Source: Alternaria dauci (taxonomy: Eukaryota > Ascomycota > Dothideomycetes > Pleosporales > Pleosporaceae). From it: 64,000 nucleotides of DNA. The position numbers and the translations under genes were made by a program. This document shows positions 21,201 to 28,994 of the stretch, one piece after another; the first letter of the stretch is position 1, and each line of letters opens with the position of its first letter. The stretch is taken from NCBI RefSeq assembly GCF_042100115.1, contig NC_091274.1:3224001-3288000 (forward strand). The letters run 5' to 3'. The notes under the pieces are model-generated. The model was not told the DNA's origin, did no database searches, and was given only the letters and a program-made list of their open reading frames with translations.

Positions 21201-22647
21201 ACAGTACCGCTTCAATTCCGACATCAACGCTCTCACCAACCACATCCTTCCTCGTGGCCGTATGGAAGTGGCCCCCGGGGTAGATGACCGGGAAGAAAAC
21301 ATTCGCGCCATGGAGATCGCGATGGAGCAGTTCAACATTTCCTCCGGCCATCGCGTCATCTTCGTCAGCGTCAAAGGTAGCCACGACATCGTCGGTGCCA
21401 CCAAGTCTCGCTACAACAAGGACTTCATTCCCTATACCCTCCGGGCCGTCTGCAAGATGATCGCTGGCGGGTTTTCTGGTAAGCAGGTCGCTATCATCAC
21501 CCCGTATGTAGCGCAAGTTGCCGCTATCCGCTTCGTATTGGCTAGATTCATGGAGCACTTAGCCAATCAGGTTGACGAGGAGGAGCTGTTCAAACTTAGC
21601 GTCCAGCTGCGAGACGTCGAAGTCTTCACAGTCGACAAAATGCAGGGCGCCGAGAAGGAAGGTATTGTATTCGACACCACCAACGCTGGCGACCTCGGTT
21701 TCGTCAAGCATACCACACGAATGCTCCTAGCCGTTGGACGCGCGCGTTCCCTCCTCGTTATCGTTGGTAATCCTGTGAGCGTCCTCGCCGAATACACTGG
21801 TGCGACCGACAAGGACAAGCGGTACGTCAAGCTCGCCTACTACAAGGTTTGGAAATGGTGCCTAGACCGAAAATCCGCCATCCAATTGCACGTTGATCCA
21901 GAATTGGCTCAAGGTTGGTGCGAGTTCAACCCCCCGTTCAATGTCGCCGAGCATATAGAGGCCTTCGCTGCGGGCTCTCAGGCCACTGAAGAGCCCATAA
22001 AGATGTTTCCCGATGCCAACTACGGACCTCTCCCCACATTTTCCACAGCCTCCCCCGTCGACGGTGATGGAATTGATTTCTATTCCGGTGGAGATGACTG
22101 GAATCGGGATGACGCCAAGGACAAGCCAAATGATGATGGGGTTCCTTTCTATTCCGGTGGAGATGACTGGAATCGGGATGACGCCAAGGACAAGCCAAAT
22201 GATGATGGGGTTCCTTTCTATTCCGGTGGAGATGACTGGAATCGGGATGACGCCAAGGACAAGCCAAATGATGATGGGATTCCTTTCTATTCCGGTGGAG
22301 ATGACTGGAATCGGGATGACGCCAAGGACAAGCCAGAGGGTGAGGATCACGCCGACGATGGTGGAGACGAAGCCAAGGACAAGCCAGAGGGTGAGGATCA
22401 CGCCGACGATGGTGGAGACGAAGCCAAGGACAAGCCAGAGGGTGAGGATCATGCCGACGATGGTGGAGACGAAGCCAAGGACAAGCCAGAGGGTGAGGAT
22501 CACGCCGACGATGGTGGAGACGAAGCCAAGGACAAGCCAGAGGGTGAGGATCACGCTGACGATGATGAGGATCACGCCGGCAATGATGAGGGTCACGGTG
22601 GAGATCAGTGCAGCAACGTAGCACACGACTGGAACCAGTACGATTGA
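18241..22647 (+). CDS. Gene E copy 1: CCHC zinc-knuckle SF1 helicase (UPF1/NFX1-like), 1,468 aa
   Basis: The start at 18241 has an A at minus 3 and G at plus 4. Four CX2CX4HX4C zinc knuckles lie at residues 56-69, 78-91, 96-109 and 121-134, a type that binds single-stranded nucleic acid. The SF1 helicase core shows GPGGVGKT (631-638), FFGDIHQPKP (motif III, about 942), TQYRFNSD (about 987), VDKMQGAEKE (1131-1140) and GRARSLLVIVGN (motif VI, from 1166), as in UPF1/SEN1/NFX1 helicases. Where motif II is expected the sequence reads YNNEGPLMVE (924-933), lacking the usual Asp; HHDEAG at 902-907 is an alternative. The tail is acidic tandem repeats (23-aa and 17-aa units). An RNA- or DNA-processing helicase is likely; the substrate is unknown. 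Confidence 0.9.
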   Translation: MADQSVMHYMVNDRPTSAPHDTEVYDQGIAVLEAPGKDSVQLGGLPDAPDREKHACFTCKEPGHRAKDCPKKLEQQACSNCGEVGHVYRDCPTNECFNCGGHGHLSKQCPSEPAADQGPRCNGCNRLGHVASDCFYPQPIKTRKFRAPKEDASKEDVSKEDVSKDGKDELPPAQTMAPPLDKPSFTTKLFTRKIPHYVSSVSVEMDISYPSDDASITLRGHAHRAASITLTAHNIVNCTVLPMKITDEFFTSRVSQEDVKRAASKLALSELGMLLHFRFDLQTEQPDGQPLNSRPLYGLGFFSHQNFGIFDEVIHRARDILENGGEGTVLHFFTVATESAQERMDTVYKEMQAQYKNDPILLYWKDCRVNPQTGMEISVDKQPKGFKVPPQWAFQNNTQYVTVHYQNLVHELRKAAKQKGFEITDTKIMKVRGGGDRLYYAELRVPEGASYREGAFVDIQFSPYQEQADTWRFEIKPSAGITPASYIGGFLYRPRLGASFAEQPLFKEGVHYSCAFNYRTLPEAEEALRKLRGIYVFARLNPATVGIKRQINALNHYFRGGDAFSDVTQILHNSYLRFPDDKIVDYFAGMFAYLGDNGAKDSIMERLNRSLQPDVLQKLRALAGGVALIQGPGGVGKTRIIEALAVAHYEAQQTGVIHGLGRLAAFWVTSPLNKQLDDAMLRIYTACLERRKELKAAGIQARFPIVIRRHMKETETAVVRKESEAARNVLLKNEKPPYFEYIEEEHFTKDQLKEQAAAYQEKSSEDRRTMAFLDALTVDSQFRILLETSETKSSFTDKRLQLEMLSEGAWVLRLAGVPERNADTNELVVHEIAQPKKYRDFRFQLDLYASGQEFDADDMRRLTALTNEIIRDLAQLAVAIGMTSDVISQPRTHTLEQPYAVHHDEAGKSSESSTLAPLVYTHAYNNEGPLMVERKAITPHLFFGDIHQPKPSAAGGSEERHVFSDQQDLPFFHRAMLGGCTTIYLHTQYRFNSDINALTNHILPRGRMEVAPGVDDREENIRAMEIAMEQFNISSGHRVIFVSVKGSHDIVGATKSRYNKDFIPYTLRAVCKMIAGGFSGKQVAIITPYVAQVAAIRFVLARFMEHLANQVDEEELFKLSVQLRDVEVFTVDKMQGAEKEGIVFDTTNAGDLGFVKHTTRMLLAVGRARSLLVIVGNPVSVLAEYTGATDKDKRYVKLAYYKVWKWCLDRKSAIQLHVDPELAQGWCEFNPPFNVAEHIEAFAAGSQATEEPIKMFPDANYGPLPTFSTASPVDGDGIDFYSGGDDWNRDDAKDKPNDDGVPFYSGGDDWNRDDAKDKPNDDGVPFYSGGDDWNRDDAKDKPNDDGIPFYSGGDDWNRDDAKDKPEGEDHADDGGDEAKDKPEGEDHADDGGDEAKDKPEGEDHADDGGDEAKDKPEGEDHADDGGDEAKDKPEGEDHADDDEDHAGNDEGHGGDQCSNVAHDWNQYD
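22078..22556 (+). repeat. Two coding minisatellites in the gene E tail
   Basis: About four 69-bp units (23 residues, FYSGGDDWNRDDAKDKP core) are followed by five 51-bp units (17 residues, EGEDHADDGGDEAKDKP). The AKDKP element is shared by both, so the second array probably arose from the first. All units keep the frame. Copy 2 is identical. Confidence 0.93.
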
Positions 22648-23201
22648 AAAGGTTCTAGAGACGCTGGAGGTGATTTGGAGATCAAGGAAGACAAGCCTCC
22701 CAGTAGGATAGTGTGGGACTAGGCTAATATCGATCTCTTCTTGTTCTTTGAAAGCCAGTACGTAGTAATGAAGAGAAGTAGTAGAGTAAGAGTTTATGCG
22801 CTTACTCTATTCCTCTTAAAGTGATAATACACTGTATCAAAATAATAAACGTGCTGGTAAAAGACGCAAGCACAACACTGTTGAAAGACACTGTAATAAA
22901 TCGCGGTAAAGGTGTGTTTCCTAAACACCTTGAGTTCACCGTATGCAGCTGTATATGTTTGACAATAGATGGGTTGGAAGTAAAGCCCTGAACTTCAAGC
23001 GGTTCTGGAGAGTTGCGGCTACGTTGGGGAGAAGAGGAGTTAAGGCAGAAGAGGATTTTGGAGGAGAAGTAATAATATACTGTATGTAGAACTTATACGG
23101 GTGTATAAAGCTGTAATATGTAGTATAGTAAGGTACAATAGGTGGTACAATAGTTGGTAATATGTACTATAGTATGTTGTATTATACATTACGATATATC
23201 A
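22648..23201. other. Downstream region of gene E
   Basis: No gene is seen. It contains AATAATAAA-like polyadenylation candidates at about 22845 and GTAAAAGACGCAAGCAC (22857-22873), nearly the same as a motif downstream of gene B. From about 23060 the sequence becomes AT-rich with many TA-containing words, before the 22-bp array starts. Confidence 0.45.
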
Positions 23202-24210
23202 CGGTTGATGTTGCAGCAAGTTGAGGTTCATGTTGCAGCAAGTTGCGGTTGATGTTGCAGTAAGTTGCGGTTAATGTTGCAGCAAGTTGAGGTTCATGTT
23301 GCAGCAAGTTGCGGTTAATGTTGCAGCAAGTTGCGGTTGATGTTGCCGCAAGTTGAGGTTCATATTACAGCAAGTTGCGGTTAATGTTACAGCAAGTTGC
23401 AGTTAATGTTGCAGCAAGTTGAGGTTCATGTTGCAGCAAGTTGCGGTTGATGTTGCAGCAAGTTGAGGTTCATGTTGCAGCAAGTTGCGGTTGATGTTGC
23501 AGTAAGTTGCGGTTAATGTTGCAGCAAGTTGAGGTTCATGTTGCAGCAAGTTGCGGTTAATGTTGCAGCAAGTTGCGGTTGATGTTGCCGCAAGTTGAGG
23601 TTCATATTACAGCAAGTTGCGGTTAATGTTACAGCAAGTTGCAGTTAATGTTGCAGCAAGTTGAGGTTCATGTTGCAGCAAGTTGCGGTTGATGTTGCAG
23701 CAAGTTGAGGTTCATGTTGCAGCAAGTTGAGGTTCATGTTGCAGCAAGTTGCGGTTGATGTTGCCGCAAGTTGAGGTTCATGTTGCAGCAAGTTGCGGTT
23801 GATGTTGCAGCAAGTTGCGGTTGATGTTGCCGCAAGTTGAGGTTCATGTTGCAGCAAGTTGAGGTTTATGTTGCAGCAAGTTGAGGTTCATGTTGCAGCA
23901 AGTTGAGGTTTATGTTGCAGCAAGTTGCGGTTGATGTTGCAGCAAGTTGAGGTTTATGTTGCAGCAAGTTGAGGTTCATGTTACAGTAAGTTGCGGTTAA
24001 TATTGCAGTAAGTTGCGGTTGATGTTGCCGTAAGTTAAGGTTGATGTTACAGTAAGTTAAGGTTCATGTTACAGCAAGTTACGGTTTATATTATAGTAAG
24101 TTAAGGTTTATATTATAGTAAGTTAAGGTTTATATTATAGTAAGTTAAGGTTTATATTATAGTAAGTTAAGGTTTATATTATAGTAAGTTAAGGTTTATA
24201 TTATAGTAAC
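23202..24210. repeat. 22-bp minisatellite with RIP gradient (copy 1)
   Basis: About 46 tandem units of 22 bp, consensus GGTTSATGTTGCAGCAAGTT plus GM, with a higher-order period of 242 bp (11 units) visible between 23219 and 23461. Most units carry the palindrome TTGCAGCAA. From about 23985 the units lose CA and TG dinucleotides step by step, and the last six read GGTTTATATTATAGTAAGTT plus AA, in which every CA and TG has become TA. The array thus merges into the AT-rich block. Confidence 0.93.
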
Positions 24211-25282
24211 TTTTAATAAATATTAAAGTTAGTATTACCTAATCTTTTAAAAATTTATATATCTATTAGTATAAATAGTTAGTAATCCTTTTACTATATC
24301 TTTAAAAAATATACTTTCTACTAAATATATTTATAATAATTAATTTTTTTCTTTCTTATTTATTATTTAATAATATTACTATAGAAGTAATAAAACTAGA
24401 CTACTTTTACTTTATAATAATAAAGTAATAAATAAAGAAAAAGTATAAAATAAAGCTAGTTAAATTAAATTTTATTTAAATAAGTAGAATAATAAATACT
24501 AAAGTAAGAATAAAGTTATTAAGTATTTAATTAAGTAATAAGTAAAGATAGTTTAAAGCTATATTAACTAAATACTAGTTACTACTAAGTAAGACTTTCT
24601 TATATTATCTTTATAAAAGAAATTTATACTACTATATATAAAACTTAAATAAAGATTAAGAATTTATAAAGTTTTACTATAATTAAGAAACCTTTTAAAA
24701 AAAGTTATTTATTTTACTTAACTAAGGGTAAGTATATAGTATATAGTAATATATTAAATAAGATTTTTTTACTTTTTTATTTATCTATATTCTTATATAA
24801 AGGTTTACTTAGATTTAATAACTTTTAACTACTTTATAAAAAGAAGAAAAGAGTATAACTTATATTTAAGATAAAGATATTTATAAAGTAAAAGAATAAA
24901 ATATTTAATACTTTAAAATAAAAAATATTTTATAAAAATTTAGTATTTTTTCTTTAAGAAAAAAAAGTATAATAAAGTATTAGTAACTACTAAGTATAGT
25001 TATTTAAAAAATAAGAAGTAGTTTTTTATAATTTATTATTTTATAATAACTAGTTACTTCTAATTAACTTACTATATAATAGGCTAAAACTTAATTAGCT
25101 TATTCCTTAATAAGATCTTAGTTATATATATAAAGTATACTATTTATAAAATCTAAGTAGTAAGTAGTTTACTTAGATTCTATACTAGTATACTAGATAA
25201 ATAATACTCTAAGCTACTACCTCCTAAATAACTTTTAAACTATAGCTTTCCTTAACTTCTTTTCTTATTTAATATAATAATA
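24211..25282. other. AT-rich RIP-saturated block (copy 1)
   Basis: About 1.07 kb of very AT-rich sequence in which I found no CA, TG or CG dinucleotide until AAACAG at about 25294. That is the end state of RIP. No gene or recognisable ancestral sequence remains. It lies between the 22-bp array and the next unit's GC-rich array, so it forms the junction of the tandem repeat. Nine differences from the copy 2 block are clustered at 25082-25221. Confidence 0.85.
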
Positions 25283-26410
25283 CTATAGAGGTAAACAGTA
25301 TAACTAGCATAGGGTTAGAGGTAAGAGAGTAGCTATAGAGGTCTACCCCTAGGGGTAAGATAGTATCTATAGAGTACTACCCTTAGGGGCGAGATAGTAG
25401 GCGTAGAGTGCTGCCCCCAGGGGCGAGATAGTAGGCGCGGGTTGCTGCAAGTTACTGCAAGTTGCTACCCCCGGGGGCGAGATAGTAGGCGTAGAGTGCT
25501 GCCCCCAGGGGCAAGATAGTAGCCGTAGAGTGCTGCCCCCGGGGGCGAGATAGTAGCCGTAGAGTGCTGCCCCCAGGGGCGAGATAGTAGCCGTAGAGTG
25601 CTGCCCCCAGGGGCGAGATAGTAGCCGTAGAGTGCTGCCCCCGGGGGCGAGATAGTAGCCGTAGAGTGCTGCCCCCAGGGGCGAGATAGTAGCCGTAGAG
25701 TGCTGCCCCCAGGGGCGAGATAGTAGCCGTAGAGTGCTACCCCCGGGGGCGAGATAGTAGCCGTAGAGTGCTGCCCCCGGGGGCGAGATAGTAGCCGTAG
25801 AGTGCTACCCCCAGGGGCGAGATAGTAGCCGTAGAGTGCTGCCCCCAGGGGCGAGATAGTAGCCGTAGAGTGCTGCCCCCGGGGGCGAGATAGTAGCCGT
25901 AGAGTGCTGCCCCCAGGGGCGAGATAGTAGCCGTAGAGTGCTGCCCCCGGGGGCGAGATAGTAGCCGTAGAGTGCTGCCCCCAGGGGCGAGATAGTAGCC
26001 GTAGAGTGCTGCCCCCAGGGGCGAGATAGTAGCCGTAGAGTGCTACCCCCGGGGGCGAGATAGTAGCCGTAGAGTGCTGCCCCCGGGGGCGAGATAGTAG
26101 CCGTAGAGTGCTACCCCCAGGGGCGAGATAGTAGCCGTAGAGTGCTGCCCCCAGGGGCGAGATAGTAGCCGTAGAGTGCTGCCCCCGGGGGCGAGATAGT
26201 AGCCGTAGAGTGCTGCCCCCAGGGGCGAGATAGTAGCCGTAGAGTGCTGCCCCCAGGGGCGAGATAGTAGCCGTAGAGTGCTGCCCCCGGGGGCGAGATA
26301 GTAGCCGTAGAGTGCTGCCCCCGGGGGCGAGATAGTAGGCGTAGAGTGCTGCCCCCAGGGGCGAGATAGTAGCCGCGGATTGCCGTAAGGTGCTGCCCTT
26401 GGGGGCGAGA
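25283..26410. repeat. 34-bp GC-rich minisatellite, copy 2
   Basis: About 30 uninterrupted 34-bp units alternating CCCCCAGGGG and CCCCCGGGGG cores, with RIP-like changes only in the first two or three units at the AT-block side. TTGCTGCAA occurs at 25442-25450. The minus strand is open for over 300 codons only because of the repeat. Identical in copy 3. Confidence 0.93.
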
Positions 26411-26568
26411 GTGACTAACACTCACCGCTAGACTTACAGCGGCCTATGCAAGAATAGACGGCTTCTCGCCTACTTATACCTTGTGTAGTACCTCTCTATT
26501 GCTTTCTTACCTTCTCTTATCTCTTTTCCACTTACCTTAGTTTCTGTGTTCTTTCTAACAACGTTGCA

Positions 26569-28836
26569 ATGAAGCGCCCTCTAGCAAACGTTTTAACCAA
26601 AAACAGCAAACGGCAGCGTACGAATGATCCAGAGATTGAAGAGACAACTCCTATCCACGAACAAGCTGCGCCATACCTACTCGCTATAGCGAAGTTTCCA
26701 ATCGATGCGCTTAGCGCAGAATGGAGTTTTGGTGTCAATAGGTCTATTGACACAGCACACCAGCGCCGCCTCTGCGAGATCTTTAACGAAACTGGTATTC
26801 TTCGACGAGACCCTAGCCACCAACTGCAGATTGCCTGTTCTAAGGAACACGTAGAGCAGATGCTTCATCATCTGAAGGTGGAATTGCCAGCTCAGAGCAC
26901 AGTTACTTCTGCCACGTTTGCGGATAAGGAAGGATTGGAATGGCCGTCGTTCAAGAGCTGGAAAAGCGTGACTGGAGGGACAGCGGAACTTATTACGGGT
27001 CACCATCGTGTAGAGGCATTCAAAGAGTATCTTCGCCTTCGGCAGTTAGGAGAAGAGGAGAGGTGGTGGGTGTGCCGCATCTACGATAAAGGCGGGTGCC
27101 CCTTAACGCGCGTACTGTGAACAACAGCCCCTAACCTTTTTAGACACGCTACCACCAGACACTCGTGTTAAACTTCGGGCGAATCGGGCCGATATTACGC
27201 TCCCTGACAATCATGGCCAGATATGGTCCGAGTTAACCAGCCTGTTCTGCACAAACGCCAATCTCTTTCAAGGCTCAAGCAAGTCAGTTGAGAAAGAGAT
27301 GAGAGAGCATCTTCAGCTTAGTAGCCGCGTCAAGTTCCCAATACGGCGGCTAGTTACCCTGTGGAGAAATCAAAACTGGCAGCCCCTGCTTACGCGTTGG
27401 TGTTCTACCGCAATTGGGCAGGCAACGTTTAATCTCTCCACTTTTGAGTGGATGGCTAGTTGTCGGATAGATGACGTATGTGTAACCCGCCGCCGAAATA
27501 CTCTGACCTGTCTTGCTAATCTACTGTCTAGCATTGGTTCGCTGCGTTTGAGAACGTACTTCGCATCTCTACATCTATTCGAAAGCAGTATGGGGTTGAC
27601 GCCAGTTTAGCAGACTGGAACACGCTAGCTAGCCTGCCCCAGGCACGAAGTCCCCATGACGTACAAGACCTGTTCTACCCTGGCGAGGAGTTAGACAAGG
27701 ATCCTGGCCCTTCCCATACGCGCCGGCAGGGCTTCTTCCCAACTCTAAGCAATGAGGCCTACCATGCGCTATACTCCACTGTACTTTCAAAGCCCACACA
27801 CACGTACACAAACATCCTCGCTCTCTTAAAAACCCCGAAGAAAGAGGGGAAGCTTATGAGGAGTATTATGACCCACGTCAGCCAATGGGTAAACAGCGGA
27901 TCCGCCAAGGTGTCTGACAGCGACAACAACAAACCCGCACTGCGGAAGTATCTAGTGCCCGTGCTGCAGAGCAGGCATGCCGGCCAGGCTGATCAAAAAT
28001 CTCTTGACCTCCAACAAGAAGTACTGCAACACGTACAGCAAAATGCGGAAGCATTCACAAGCTCTATACTAGACCGCTATATTGACGAGTACCCAAGTGC
28101 AGAGATCAAGAACTACGGCGCACGCTTCCAGCATAAGGTGTGGAGAGAACTGCTGTCAATTGTGACCAGTTTCACAGGGCCAACCTTGCACAACAAGCAC
28201 TTGGCGTGCCTAATTCAAAGCGATACCTACATAGCGCGAACGCCTACAATCGCACAAATCGCGTGTGATGCTATCTGTCAGGTCCCTGAAGTCGTCAACG
28301 AACCTGCGCTCCAGTCTACTAGGGCAGCAAACGACTTGCTAGAGACAATTCAGGTCGCAATCACTGAATGGATGTCTAGACACACTCTAGAAGACTCTGA
28401 TAATACAAGTCAAGAGGTTCCGCTGCCCGCAAGGCACTCTAACGCCGAGTCTAGCAGAGAGAGAGAGCTCAATCTGACAGTCTCTGAAGCGGCACGTAGC
28501 GTTTCAGCACGGTCGAGTTCGGACCAGCTTACCCCAGAGCTAATTTCTCACCCCTCAACTGAGCCGCGCATACCCAAGGCATCCCAGCAGACCAAAGTTC
28601 AAAACAGGGGGATTGAGGACTTGAGTCTAAGCGACCTTGCTGCAGCCCGAGAGAAACACCGTCAGAAACGCACCCTTAGCGACCAGGTAGCTGTAAAGGG
28701 CAGTGCTTCTCTAAGCGAAAAGACCCGAAAGAAACACCGTAAGAAACACACCCTTGGCGACCAGGTAGCTGTAGAGGGCAGTGCTTCTCCAAGCGAAAAG
28801 ACTCGACAGAAACAACGAGGGGCTTGGAGGAAGTAA
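26569..28836 (+). CDS. Gene A copy 2: ParB/sulfiredoxin-like domain protein, 719 aa
   Basis: Identical in sequence to the copy 1 gene. Proposed exons are 26569-27091, 27144-27475 and 27532-28836, with the same GC-donor intron 1 and consensus intron 2. The GHHR box is encoded at about 26998-27009. It is intact, so all copies of this gene in the window look functional. Confidence 0.75.
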
Positions 28837-28994
28837 TCCGTATCTGACCCTAGCCCTAACCCAATAGACACTGTTCCTCTCCTCTTTCCTCTGCACTGGA
28901 TATTGTGATTCTCGATCATCATCTATCGATCTACCCTACAAGATCCTCAGCCCTTAGCCAACGTACTATTTTATATAATACTGTTCTTATCATC

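Larger units (their letters stand above)
871..25282. repeat. Tandem unit, copy 1 (24.4 kb)
   Basis: First complete copy of the large direct repeat. Equivalent positions in copy 2 lie exactly 24,727 bp downstream from gene A onwards. Its left edge (ATACTATAGAGGTAAACAG at about 868) is shared with the left edges of copies 2 and 3, but the DNA to its left is different, so this marks the start of the array. The unit holds genes A to E, four noncoding tandem arrays or repeat patches, a MITE and an AT-rich block. Copy 1 differs from copy 2 mainly in the GC-rich array, which is about 315 bp shorter between the left edge and gene A. Confidence 0.95.

Noticed and set aside
23202..24210. CRISPR-like regular repeats
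   Set aside because: Units are contiguous 22-bp tandem repeats without unique spacers, and the setting is a eukaryotic genome.
871..25282. Starship, Helitron, LTR retrotransposon, rDNA or RecQ-type telomere-linked helicase locus
   Set aside because: No DUF3435-type recombinase, HUH Rep/Pif1 pair, reverse transcriptase, rRNA sequence or RecQ motifs were seen, and no TTAGGG arrays are present.
25465..26421. A 318-residue minus-strand open frame (and relatives at 1288-1698 and 50192-51148)
   Set aside because: It is a direct reading of the 34-bp repeat, whose length makes one 34-residue period span all three frames. No start context, introns or non-repeat sequence supports a gene.
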